From assembly GCA_034401795.1 (NCBI GenBank), contig CM067366.1:78669470-78733469 (forward strand): DNA of 64,000 nt, written 5' to 3'. This DNA is from Chaetoderma sp. LZ-2023a (Eukaryota; Mollusca; Caudofoveata; Chaetodermatida; Chaetodermatidae). Made by a program: the position numbers and the translations under genes. The notes beneath the pieces were generated by a model, which saw only the letters and a program-made list of their open reading frames with translations, searched no databases and was not told the origin of the DNA. Below are positions 54,253 to 64,000 of this stretch, one piece after another. Positions within the stretch are counted from its first letter, which is position 1. Each line of letters opens with the position of its first letter.

Positions 54253-55020
54253 AACTGATTTCAAACAAAGTTGGCTGAAATAATCCTATGGTCATAAGGC
54301 TTCTGAAGAAATCTGATTGGTCAATCTTTCTGGTGGCCATCTTGGATTATCCTAAACATCACCTTTTGATTTAAAAAGCTTCTTGACAGATTTTAACTAA
54401 ATGTGGTAGAAGACTTCCAAACGTGTATACAGAACATTGACTGGTAATTTTCTCGACATCGATCTCGGACTTTACTTTGCAGTTATCGAACCAATCATTC
54501 CAGTGGTAAATTTTCAAAAATAGTCATCTCTTGGTCTGCAAATGGACATTTCTCAAGACCACTGCAGAAGCTGTTTTTGGCTGTTTTTGGCTGATATGGG
54601 TGTTAAAGGGTTAACCAATGGCAGATTTCATTGAAACATTGGGTAGAAAGATCCTATGGTGAGATGCCTCAAAACTTCTAACTAGGAATTTGATTGATTC
54701 ATATTTTTCGTCGCCGGTCTTGGATATTCCAAAGATGTCTGGGAAATCAGTAAAACGACCACTCCTCATTAGGCGTTCATTCAATTTCAACCAAATTTGA
54801 CTGACCACATGGCGGTAGACTTCTAAACTCGTATACAGAAATTTGATTGGTAAATTTGTCCAGTGGCCATCTTTGATTTCTTAAATATTTCAGGAAAATC
54901 GGTTAAAAGATTTACTATTTACTAACCGTTAGCCTGATTTAAATAATCTTGGCTGAAAGAACTCTAATGGTAGGCTTAATTATTCCAGATATGCGCTACA
55001 GGCCCCTAGAGCCATTTGTT
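54253..55020 (+). repeat. 5'-truncated 'AGCTCACC'-type element, with a MITE half inside
   Basis: It contains TGATTTCAAACAAAGTTGGC, GGTGGCCATCTTGGATTATC and a degraded end (GCTACAGGCCCCTAGAGCC). A half MITE sits at 54482-54614. Confidence 0.65.
54482..54614. mobile_element. Right half of a type M MITE (alpha end)
   Basis: GTTATCGAACCAATCATTCC to GGGTGTTAAAGGGTTAA. An extra GGCTGTTTTT duplication precedes the end. Confidence 0.8.
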
Positions 55021-55297
55021 TCTCTCTATATGCACATAATATCTATAGTGTGAGTTTGGGAGTGTGAGTTTCAGACATTGATGTTATTTCGACGTGAAAC
55101 ATCATAGTCTGCTCAAAATCCACTAAAATATGAGAGACAATAGAAAAAACAATACTTTGGCATTGACTGTGCTGCCATTTCATTATTTAGAGCTATTGAC
55201 TTGTAGAGTACAACATGTAAATGCCATGGACTTCTAAAGTACACCAATTAACAAAGTGATGGACTGACAACCTAATACATCATAATACTGTGTTGTT

Positions 55298-55532
55298 TAA
55301 CCCGTTATCATTCAAACTGGCCAAAAACAGCTTTTGCAGTGGTCTTGTTAAATGTCCATTTGCAGACCAAGAGACGAATATTTTTGAAAATTTATCAATG
55401 GAATGATAACCGAGCCAATCATTCCAGTGATAAATTGAAAAAAAAAACCCGTATTTCTCTTGGTCTGCAACTGGACATTTTCTATGAGAAGTTTCAAATT
55501 TTCTTGAACTAATTCGAGGGCTAAAGGGTTAA
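55298..55532. mobile_element. Type M hairpin MITE (alpha-like/gamma)
   Basis: TTAACCCGTTATCATTCAAA to GAGGGCTAAAGGGTTAA. The core has lost the left GGCTC (ATGGAATGATAACCGAGCC). Confidence 0.82.
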
Positions 55533-55639
55533 CCCTCAACTGTTCAAGATTGGTAAGAATAAAACATCAGAAATTTTCCTAACTCAATGACCATCCTTAG
55601 GCCTAGAACAGACTATTTTTGAAAATTGACCGATCCATG

Positions 55640-56060
55640 ACTTATTGTCCCCCGACGGCCATCGACGTGGACACTAGTAATAGGCGGCGTCTGTGTGTGT
55701 GTCCGTCCATCCGTCCATCACACTTTAGGTTTCCACTCGATAACTTTAGTTAGCCTGCATGGATTTATTTCAAATTTGGTATAGTGATTCCTTATGACGA
55801 GAACTCGGTGGGGATTGCGTTTCAGCGACGCGCGTCCAGATGTGATGGAGTTATCCCGCTTGAATGACATAAAATTCAAAGAAAATTTGGTTTCCGTTCA
55901 ATACCTTTAGCTAGCCTGCATGGATTTATTTCAAATTTGGTATAGTGGTTCCTTATGACGAAGCCTCGGTGAGGATTGCGTTTCAGCGACGCCCGTCCAG
56001 ATGTGATGGAGTTATCCCCCTTGAATGACACAATTCAAGGAAAATATCTAGTGTTGTAGC
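55640..56060 (+). repeat. 161-bp direct duplication in a CCGTCC-headed repeat
   Basis: GTGTCCGTCCATCCGTCC head. TAGCCTGCATGGATTTATTT occurs at 55751 and 55912, and TTGCGTTTCAGCGACGC and GATGTGATGGAGTTATCCC recur in each copy. Non-coding repeat similar in style to the 'AGCTCACC' family. Confidence 0.8.
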
Positions 56061-56157
56061 CACCATAGGTTCACATGCATATACGCACACGCAATTTTGT
56101 AAAGGCAGGAATCTCACAAATTTGTTTTACCAAAGGGGGGTTGCGACGTGATCAGTA

Positions 56158-56295
56158 CTGATCTTCTTGTTAATCTATCAAACCGACCATTCCAGTAGTA
56201 TATTTTCAAAAGTAGTCCACTTTGCCTGCAAATAGACATTTCTCAAGACCACTGCAGAAGCCATTTTGCTTGTCTTGACCATTAAGGCATTAACC
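56158..56295. mobile_element. Right half of a type M MITE (beta end)
   Basis: AACCGACCATTCCAGTAGTA to GTCTTGACCATTAAGGCATT. Confidence 0.72.
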
Positions 56296-56489
56296 TTTTA
56301 AATCTTACTGGTCAGATTTGACACATTTATTTTTCGTTTAAGAAATATATCACTGAATAATTTGAAATCAATATGACTGGTGGAAGTCGGCAGCTACAGC
56401 TTCCAGTCCACTTATTATCAAAATATAAATTTTTTTAATCTTTGCATATATATTGAAGGTTGCAACATGTGCCTAATATTAGATAGTTA

Positions 56490-56693
56490 ACTCGTCGAGA
56501 TTGGTAAAAGAATCTAAATTTTTGATCAGTGAATGTCCATTTGCTTTTTTGACAATTTGCCACTGTAATGGCTGGCTCGTGTACCGAGCCAGCCATTCCA
56601 GTAGTAAGTTTCCAAAATAGTCTTCACATGAATGATCATTTCTCAAGACATTGCATAGGTCAGTTTATGTCAAGTTGATGGTTAAAGGGTTAA
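56490..56693. mobile_element. Type M hairpin MITE (delta/beta), short arm
   Basis: Core GGCTGGCTCGTGTACCGAGCCAGCC (paired, with a compensated G:C change relative to the family's GACTGGCTC). Part of the left arm is deleted at TTTGCTTTTTTG. Confidence 0.8.
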
Positions 56694-57256
56694 TTTGGGA
56701 ACTGGCCCATTTACACTCATGAATAACAGATGGATATTCTTACAAAAACACTACTGGATTGTACTTTTACACTAATTTATATTGGCAAAAAAAATTCCCC
56801 AAGTAACTATCATGTTGTTTTTCCAAGGTCATAGCCCTTTGTGCACCAGTTTCAAGACATCAGTTACAGACGTCTATCATCTGCTGATTTGTGTAGTTTT
56901 CATCATGTACTCTTCCAACCACCAGCCCCATCAATGTTGGTCAAGAATGTTAAGTTATACATAATTAGATTATTTAAAGACAAGATCCCTGTCTTATTCT
57001 CTGAATTTGATCACTGATATATGTATATCAGCTAGACATTCCTGGAACTGAACTATACACATTAACTAGCTAAATGGTTCGAAAATTTAAATCTGGCTTT
57101 TTGACAGCAGGATTGAGTAAAACTTTGTCTAATGATTCCAATCATATTATATATAGTTTTCTAATAAAATTAAGATTACAATTATTGGTGAAGAACACAT
57201 CGTGAATTCTGTCCACTAGATATATTCAGGTTAGAGGTTCCAGAATTAGAATTTTA

Positions 57257-57453
57257 ACCATTTGACTGCTGAGCTTTTGCAGATGACTTATTCCAAGGGG
57301 TATATCTCTTGAGCTGCTGATTATTTTGAAAATAATTTGACTGGCTAAGCCACCAACAACTTTCAGTCAAATAGTTTTCAAAATATTCAGCGAGTTAAAA
57401 TGTTTTTGCTCATTGAAATTATTGTCTGGTGGCTTCCAGCAGTGAGACAGTTA
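57257..57453. mobile_element. Hairpin MITE, type P2
   Basis: GATTATTTTGAAAATAATTT, GGCTAAGCCACCAACAAC, CAAATAGTTTTCAAAATATTC. The left half of the loop stem is deleted, so the arms are unequal. Ends GCAGTGAGACAGTTAA. Confidence 0.75.
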
Positions 57454-57746
57454 AAGAAATTTTAATACATCTCCCAGAGGCTCAATATGCCTTAATAAAA
57501 TACGATTCTGTGTGGGGAAATTTCGTTGTATATGACACATCGCTAAATATTTCTTTTACTTAGGTTGACTTGAATAAAGGCAGCAACAACGTAACTGTCA
57601 GATTACATTCAAAATATATAATAGTGTTCCCGCATAGTTGTCTTGAAATTAAGTTACTGAGACTATCTTCAGCGAATCTTTTGGGCCTTGTGGTTAGCTT
57701 CATAAATCTAATAATAATAGCCAGTTAGGGCAGGGGTGGGGTGGAA

Positions 57747-57760
57747 GGGGGGGGGGGGGA
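57747..57760. repeat. Poly-G tract
   Basis: A long G run after GTGGAAG. Length is uncertain in sequencing. Confidence 0.9.
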
Positions 57761-57947
57761 ATTATGCCTGAATTATGAGTGAGGATACTCATAAGCTACC
57801 AGCTAAAATGTATCTCTGGATGCTTCACCACCTTCAAGGTTGTAGAACAGTCTGATGCATCTAATAGAGTGAATTAGAACTTCTAATATCAAAGACATAA
57901 ATTTCTATAAATATGTGTGATTAGTGCGATAGTAAACAATAGATACC

Positions 57948-58183
57948 AACCCTTTAACGCTCATATCAGCCAAAAACGACTTCTGCAGTGGTCTTGGGAA
58001 ATGTCCATTTGCAGACCAAGAGAAGACTATTTCTGAAAATTTACCACTAGAATGACTGGCTCGATAATAGAGTCAGCCATTCCAGTGGTAAATTTTCAAA
58101 AATTATCTTCTTGGTCTGCAAATGGGCATTTTCTTTGGAGAAAATTTAAATTTTCTTGAACAAATTTGAGAGTTAAAGCGGTA
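57948..58183. mobile_element. Type M hairpin MITE (alpha/gamma)
   Basis: AACCCTTTAACGCTCATATC to TTTGAGAGTTAAAGCGGTAA. Core GACTGGCTCGATAATAGAGTCAGCC. Confidence 0.88.
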
Positions 58184-58246
58184 ATCTGATTGCTATATTT
58201 AGCTATAAAGCAGTTTTAGAGAGTTTATTCATAAAGTGTGACACTC

Positions 58247-58486
58247 CTTAAACCGTTAATGGTCAAATTTTGTCCAAAAAAGTCTAAATATTGGCTTATT
58301 GAATGTCCATTTGAAGACCATGAGAAGACTGTTTGAAAATTTACCACTTGACTGACTGGCTCGGTTATCGAGCCAGGCATTCCAGTGGTAAATTTTCAAA
58401 AATAATTTTCGCTTAGTCGGCAAATAGACATTTCTCAAGACCACTGCAGAGGCCAGTTTTGGCCGTCTTCACCATTAAAGGGTTAA
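58247..58486. mobile_element. Type M hairpin MITE (delta/beta)
   Basis: TTAAACCGTTAATGGTCAAA to TTCACCATTAAAGGGTTAA. Core GACTGGCTCGGTTATCGAGCCAGGC. Confidence 0.87.
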
Positions 58487-58541
58487 CCGAAGACTTGTAA
58501 TTTAGCCTTTAATATCGTGATTCGTGTTATTTCTTGCTTTA

Positions 58542-58900
58542 ATTCACCTTTCCAGAGTACCCAGCCATCATATGATGTCATAATGAACTGCGTAATGACG
58601 TCGATAAGTACGTCACGAACGCATATTTGATGACGGTCTATGGGCTGTTGTACAAATTGTTTGCTTTTACTATTTAATAAATATTCTGTTGAATATTTTG
58701 AAACTAATTTGACTGGGCGCTGTTGCTGCCTATGGCAGCAACAGCACCCAGTCTAATTAGTTACAAAATATTCAACAGCTTCCCTGTATAGTTTTCAGGA
58801 AATTGATAGCTATGGCATTCGGGGATCGATCAATCCAAACACGGCGAGGTGTGGGTGGAGCTTAGCTAGTGATGGGCGGGGCATAACTAAAAATGGAAAG
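58542..58900 (+). mobile_element. Hairpin repeat, type P1, full length
   Basis: TTTCCAGAGTACCCAGCCAT, CATATGATGTCATAATGAAC, hairpin at 58686-58778 (loop stem GGCGCTGTTGCTGCC TAT GGCAGCAACAGC), GGGGATCGATCAATCC, GATGGGCGGGGCATAACTAA. The end AATGGAAAGG may pair with the start CCTTTCCA. Confidence 0.88.
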
Positions 58901-58956
58901 GTCCATTGTTAAATGTTAAATCCGGGTTAAATTGATCTGTGCAGAACTTCTTCCTT

Positions 58957-59190
58957 TTAACCCGTTAACAGTCATGCCAGCCAAGCTTGCTTATGCAATG
59001 GTCTCGCAAAATATCCACCTGCTGACCAAGAGAAGAGTATTTTAGAAAATTTACAACTGGAATTCCTGGCTCGATCAGCGAGCCAGTCATTCCAGGAGTA
59101 AATTTTCAAATATATTCTCTGAGTCTACAAATGGACTTTCAATAAGCAAATATTTTTTTTGGATTTTGTTAGCCAGGTTTGACCATTAAA
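58957..59190. mobile_element. Type M hairpin MITE (beta/delta)
   Basis: TTAACCCGTTAACAGTCATG to GTTTGACCATTAAAG. Core TGGCTCGATCAGCGAGCCA. Confidence 0.85.
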
Positions 59191-59321
59191 GATCCAGTAG
59201 TTTTCTGGACACCTTTAGTTTCTCACAAATTTTGCTGTCCAGTGACCAGCGATGGTTACACAGTGCAGCTGAGAAATAAGCTAACAATTTTCCAAAACAA
59301 AAACATAAACATGTTAGTACA

Positions 59322-59607
59322 ATTCACCTTTCCAGAGTACCCACCCATCATATGATGTCATAATGAACTGTGCGATGTGTACAATGACATCATAATGAAT
59401 GATGTCATGAATGGCATCGATAAGTACATCACGAACGCATATTTGAAGATGGTCTATGCGTTGTTGTGCAAATTGTTTGCTTTTACTGTTTAATAAATAT
59501 TCTGTTGAATATTTTGAAACTAATTTGACTGGGCGCTGTTGCTGCCATAGTCAAATTAGTTACAAAATATTCAACAGCTTCCCTGTATAGTTTTCAGGAA
59601 ATTGATG
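59322..59607 (+). mobile_element. Hairpin repeat, type P1, tail replaced
   Basis: Nearly identical to the copy at 58542 through the hairpin (59502-59578), but the left side of the loop stem has no partner (GCTGTTGCTGCCATAG). After TCAGGAAATTGAT it passes directly into another repeat, so the tail is missing. Confidence 0.85.
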
Positions 59608-60600
59608 GATTTCAACCAAATTTGCCTGAAATGATTCTATGATCTTAGGTTCCTAAACTTCTTTTCAGAATTGTGATTTATCAATTTTTTAGGTGAAAAT
59701 CTTGGATTTTATGAAAAATGTACCAGAAATTATCGAAATGTATTTTCTCCGTAGCCGCTTGGTGGATTCAACTTAATTTGGCTAAAAGGACCATATTGTG
59801 GCAGAATTCTAATTAGGCAAATTTTTTAGGTGAAATTCTTGAATTTTATGGGAAGTTTAAAGGAAATTTTGAAAACGGCCCTAATTGATGGATTTCAAAC
59901 AAATTTGGCTGGAAGGATTTTATGGCATAAGGCTCCAGAAATTCTATTCATAATTTGGATTGGTGAATTTTTTGTGTAAAAATCTTAGATTTTATGAAAA
60001 ATTTAACGTAGATTTTCAACACACGTCTCTTCCTTAGCCGCTTGGTGGATTTCAACTGAATTTGACTAGACAGGCACTGTGGTTGGTTTTACGCTCCATA
60101 TCATCTATTCAAAATTTTGATTGGTCAGGTTTATTTAGGTGGAAATTTCCAGAAATTCTTTAAACCACTACTCATACTTAATCAATGCCCAGATTTTAAC
60201 CAAATTTGGCCCGAAGTGCCTCGTGGTGATAGTCTCCAACTGAGCCATTCCAAATTGTGATTGGTTGATTTTCATAACTTTTCTAATGCCTGCTGTAAAT
60301 GACTTCTCAACATTCACCGGGTGGATTTCACGAAACTTGCTTGGATGAACCCTATGGTGATTGGCTCCAGAACTTCCATTCAGAATTTGTATTAGTTCAT
60401 GTATTCAGTGGCCATCTTATTCTTAGAAATGACAACTCAGGGACTGCTGTACGGATCAGGCTGAAACTCATTAGATTTCATCAATGTAACTATTTAAGGT
60501 GATTAAAGTGTGCTCAAGAGAACTTGATGTGTGATAAAACATGGCTGTCAAAATTTAGGGCTTGTGGCCATATTGGATTTGTTTATTGGCTGGATGTAAC
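59606..60600 (+). repeat. 'AGCTCACC'-type element, headless, ~155-bp monomers
   Basis: GGATTTCAACCAAATTTGCC, GATTTTATGAAAAATGTACC and related words recur. Its end (GCTAATGAGGCAGGTGAGTG, TTGTGTTTCTTGTT) appears at 60951-61022, after a MITE. Confidence 0.75.
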
Positions 60601-60622
60601 TGGATTGTATGTGTCTCTATCA

Positions 60623-60874
60623 TTAACCCTTTAATGGTCAAATTTGGTCCCGAAAATATTAATATCTGCCTATTGAATGCCCATCTACAGGTCAAGAGAA
60701 TAGAATTGTTAAAAATTTATTAAACTGGAATGACTGGCTCAGTTACCGAGCCATACCAAGCCAGTCATTCCAGTGGTAAATTTTCAAAAATTGTATCCTC
60801 TTGGCCTGTAAATGGACATTCCACAAGACCATGACTGAGACCGGTTTTGTCTGGCTTGACCATTAAAGGGTTAA
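60623..60874. mobile_element. Type M hairpin MITE (delta/beta) inserted in the preceding repeat
   Basis: TTAACCCTTTAATGGTCAAA to GACCATTAAAGGGTTAA. The core carries a short CCATACCAAG insertion after GGCTCAGTTACCGAG. Confidence 0.87.
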
Positions 60875-60950
60875 TTTCCTACTGAATACTGCGCATACTG
60901 AATTCCAATTTTGTAGTTTATGTCTTGTTACTTATGAAATTAAAGAATTA

Positions 60951-61022
60951 TGTCTGTTCAAATGCTAATGGTTCAAATGCTAATGAGGCAGGTGAGTGTC
61001 AAGGTCTTTGTGTTTCTTGTTT
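60951..61022 (+). repeat. Displaced 3' end of the 'AGCTCACC'-type element
   Basis: TGTCTGTTCAAATGCTAATG through GTGTTTCTTGTT corresponds to 5020-5086 and 40440-40507. Confidence 0.7.
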
Positions 61023-61580
61023 ATTATTACCATCGTTCAATAAGTGGGTCAGGGTATTACCTTTGAGGCTGTGTGTATGGGCGCTTGTCTGTGTGTCTGG
61101 AGATGTATATCACAATGCTGATCTGATCTACCTCAAATTTTAACACCATGAATGACCTTACTGTGGCTTCTCAGTCTTTGATCACTATCTAGTGAAAGAA
61201 CTGATATTGATCGGATGAAATTCAGGATCTATGCCTAATTCCGAAACTACATATGGGTCCTAGTTGGCTCACATTTTAATACAAGAAAGGGTGTGACTGT
61301 ACACTAGGATTTCACCTTTTTTTTTTATTGTGATCCGAAATAAATTAGTCAAATCCGAACAGATTTTTATGATGTGAGTGAAATGGGATTGTGAGTGTTT
61401 GCAAATTCTGATTGCTCATGCCAATAATGTGGTTTTCACAACATTTTCATTTGACCTTGGAATGTATAAACTCATACACTCCGTTTATATTTTGTTTCGA
61501 GTTCTGTGCGCTTTTATTCATCTCCGCAATTGATCTATTATATTGAGTTGTATTGCCAGTAGCAGGCACTTTGTTAGCTA
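61023..61580. other. No feature recognised
   Basis: A GTGTATGGGCGCTTGTCTGTGTG region near 61070 recalls the heads of CCGTCC-type repeats but is not clear. No exon seen. Confidence 0.4.
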
Positions 61581-61758
61581 TTAACCGTCTGCCGGCTAAA
61601 TTTCTGCAGACTACATTTTGAAAACAATTTGACTAAAAGTTGTTGGTGGCTAAGCCACCAACAACTTTCAGTCAAATTGTTTTCAAAATGTTTAGTAGGT
61701 CAGACGTTATTGCCCATTGAAATTAGTGTTGGATGGCTTGCAGCAGTGAGGCAATTAA
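61581..61758. mobile_element. Hairpin MITE, type P2, compact
   Basis: TTAACCGTCTGCCGGCTAAA start and GCTTGCAGCAGTGAGGCAAT-TAA end. Hairpin at 61613-61690 with the perfect stem CATTTTGAAAACAATTTGAC and GTTGTTGGTGGCTTAAG-type apex. Confidence 0.82.
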
Positions 61759-61824
61759 CACATTTCATCATATACATTGTAAATGATGTCTAGATTATGC
61801 TATGGTTAACGGGAGGCAGATTAA

Positions 61825-61902
61825 TTTGAAAACAATTTGACTGAATTTTGTTGTTACCTGAGGCAGTAACAACTTTCAGTCAAACTATTTTTTTAATATT
61901 CA
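61825..61902. mobile_element. Isolated hairpin of the P2 kind
   Basis: TTTGAAAACAATTTGACTGA, TTGTTGTTACCTGAGGCAGTAACAAC, TTTCAGTCAAACTATTTTTT. No P2 body around it. Confidence 0.65.
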
Positions 61903-61904
61903 CC

Positions 61905-62298
61905 CGGTCATATACATAGTTTATTTAAAAGTAGTTTGTCTGGAAATTGATGGTGAAAGTTGTTCATGACCATGGATTTATTGGCCACAGTAATAGGTTC
62001 CCATTCATTTCTCGTTCAAGCCATCAACCTAGATCTGAATCCGTCTATGGAAAGTTCCTTGTGTCTTTCCAAGATACATCTACAACTTCTTATTGGCCCA
62101 CACTTGGTACACCATACAGAGGGCATATGGAAGCACGCTGTGCTGGTGATTGCATAACATCACTTGGTCAGAATTCGTTAGTGCAATATTATTTCAGAAC
62201 TCTTCTATTTTCAACACGTGTGACCCACAAGTCAGTAATAATAATCTTTTTCTTGAAGTAAATAAGTATGTACACATATTTACTGCAGACTCAGTGTA
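61905..62298. other. Unassigned stretch with overlapping short frames
   Basis: Three overlapping plus-strand frames (61947-62261, 61960-62157, 62150-62350) exist but show no recognised domain, no conserved splice context and no DH continuation. Confidence 0.4.
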
Positions 62299-62300
62299 TG

Positions 62301-62487
62301 AACCATTTAGTGGTCAAACCAGCCCAAGCCAACCTCTGAAGCGGTCTTAAAGAATGTCAATTTGCAGGACAAGAGAAGAGTATTTTTTAACTTTTAAACA
62401 CCTGAAATGTCAGGCTCAATAAGTTACTCAGTTTCTCAAGACCACTGCAGAGGTAATTTTTGGTGGGATTTACAATTAAAGAGTTAA
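62301..62487. mobile_element. Type M MITE (beta/delta-like), core deleted
   Basis: ACCATTTAGTGGTCAAACCA, TCAATTTGCAGGACAAGAGA, GGCTCAATAAGTTACTCAG, AATTAAAGAGTTAA. Confidence 0.7.
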
Positions 62488-62500
62488 AATATATAGCATT

Positions 62501-63486
62501 TAGTGTGCCAACAGGAAATGAATATTCAGTGGGTAAAGATTTAGTGTGCTAACAGGAAATGAATATTCAGTGGGTAAAAATTTAGTATGCCAACAGGAAA
62601 TGAATATTCAGTGGGTAAAAATTGTGTGCCAACAAGAAATGAATATTCAGTAGGTAAAAATTTAGTGTGCCAACAGGAAATGAATATTCAGTGGGTAAAA
62701 ATTTAGTGCGCCAACAGGAAATGAATATTCAGTAGGTAAAAATTTAGTGTGCTAACAGGAAATGAATATTCAGGAGGTAAAAATTTAGTGTGCTAACAGG
62801 AAATGAATATTCAGTTGGTAAAAATTGTGTGTGCCAACAGGAAATGAATATTCATTAAGTAAAAATTTAGTGTGCCAACAGAAAATGAATATTCAGTGGG
62901 TAAATATTTATGTGTCTACAGGAAATGAATATTCAGTAGGTAAAAATTTAGAGTGCCAATGGGAAATGAATATTCAGTACCAGTGGGTAAAAATTTAGTA
63001 TGCCAACAGGAAATGAATATTCAGTAGGTAAAAATTAGTATGTCAACTGGAAATGAATATTCAGTAGGTAAAAATTTAGTATGTCAACTGGAAATGAATA
63101 TTCAGTAGGTACAAATTTAGTATGTCAATTGGAAATGAATATTCAGTAGGTACAAATTTAGTATGTCAATTGGAAATGAATATTCAGTTGGTAAAAATTT
63201 AGTATGTCAACTGGAAATGAATATTCAGTAGGTAAAAATTTAGTATGTCAACTGGAAATGAATATTCAGTAGGTACAAATTTAGTATGTCAACTGGAAAT
63301 GAATATTCAGTAGGTAAAAATTTAGTATGTCAACTGGAAATGAATATTCAGTAGGTAAAAATTTAGTATGTCAACTGGAAATGAATATTCAGTAGGTAAA
63401 AATTTAGTATGTCAACTGGAAATGAATATTCAGTAGGTAAAAATTTAGTATGTCAACTGGAAATGAATATTCAGTGGGTAAAAATT
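62501..63486. repeat. 41-bp minisatellite, about 24 copies
   Basis: The core word GGAAATGAATATTCAG recurs at 41-bp spacing with a few small indels from 62514 to 63459. Units in the left half read GTGTGCCAACAGG; those in the right half read GTATGTCAACTGG and are more uniform. No frame runs through it. Confidence 0.95.
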
Positions 63487-63505
63487 GAGATTTTCCTTAC
63501 CAACC

Positions 63506-63737
63506 TTAACCGGTAACACTTTCATGACGAATATGGCCAAAACCAGCCTCTACAGTGGTCATTTGCAGGACAAGAGTAAATTATTTTTTGAAAATTTATC
63601 ACTGGAATTACTGAAGTTACCAAGTCAGTTATTCCAGTGCAAAATTTTCAAAAATAGTCCTCTCTTGGCCTGCCAGTAGACATTCAATAAGGAAATATTT
63701 AGACTTCTTTGACCAAATTTGGTAATTAAAGGGTTAA
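63506..63737. mobile_element. Type M hairpin MITE (beta/delta)
   Basis: TTAACCGGTAACACTTTCAT to TTGGTAATTAAAGGGTTAA. Central GGCTC...GAGCC lost (TACTGAAGTTACCAAGTCAG). Confidence 0.82.
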
Positions 63738-64000
63738 TGCATTAAAACCCGTTTCAATGTCTTTGACAGAATATCTTCCAGGAACACAGGTTTCAAAGAA
63801 TATACAAGTACTCCTTCCATTCAAGGTCATATGCACTCGTGACTTTTTAGCGCCAGCATCTGGATAACAGTTTTAGCATCGCAAACCGTTATCTAATGTT
63901 CATCAAGAGAAGACTAGGTGGTTGTGATCAGTTAGTCGAGAGATAATCTACAGATTTTTAGAAATAATGTACTTTTCTAACACTGGTATGATGTATGGGC
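63738..64000. other. No feature recognised at the right edge
   Basis: No repeat family and no exon for the remainder of the DH domain was seen. Confidence 0.4.

Noticed and set aside
57560-57600. A TTTACTTAG acceptor followed by VDLNKGS as the next RhoGEF exon
   Set aside because: The translation does not continue the DH domain and is followed by hairpin-like repeat sequence (GGCAGCAACAACG).
61947-62261. Further RhoGEF exon in overlapping plus-strand frames
   Set aside because: No DH or PH pattern in the translation and no convincing acceptor at a suitable position.

Overview
This is a repeat-dominated piece of an animal nuclear genome. It has long introns, GT-AG exons, satellite DNA, hundreds-of-bp palindromic MITEs and decayed retroelements; there are no operons or ribosome-binding sites. 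The repeats headed by an 'AGCTCACCTGGCC' hairpin and closing with 'TTGGGCCTCTTGTT' are of a kind I associate with bivalves and other lophotrochozoans, so a marine mollusc or relative is my best guess. That guess is inference from family knowledge, not from a search.

Only one host gene is supported. Four plus-strand exons (11736-11813, 14354-14530, 41932-42048, 43699-43791) join in frame, all in phase 0, and encode about 155 residues of a RhoGEF Dbl-homology (DH) domain. They resemble the ARHGEF17/ARHGEF10 branch most closely. The introns are 2.5, 27.4 and 1.65 kb, and the last visible donor is GC rather than GT. The N-terminal part, the end of the DH domain and any PH or WD40-like parts were not found and probably lie outside the window. 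Everything else here is intronic or flanking repeat sequence.

Layout. 1-3686: a 91-bp satellite with 40 full copies and no length change. 3.9-17.5 kb: dense hairpin MITEs around exons 1 and 2, many chained end to end through shared TTAA boxes, one carrying a SINE-like insertion. 18.4-31.0 kb: a pair of ~285-bp inverted repeats 12.6 kb apart. They enclose two long 'AGCTCACC' elements built of ~625-640-bp monomers and a 1.39-kb TA-flanked TIR element filled with minisatellites. 31.2-34.1 kb: a dead LINE reverse transcriptase and a dead Tc1-like transposase. 34.2-44 kb: simple repeats, more MITEs, exons 3 and 4. 45.7-50.1 kb: another long 'AGCTCACC' array. 50.1-54.3 kb: retroelement debris (a zinc-knuckle-like fragment and an inverted pair of Penelope-like GIY-YIG fragments). 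54.3-64 kb: further MITEs and a 41-bp minisatellite.

The most interesting theme is the MITE population. Several families with different outer bodies share the same design (TTAA-like ends and a long, nearly perfect central hairpin), and three of them share nearly the same hairpin core sequence.
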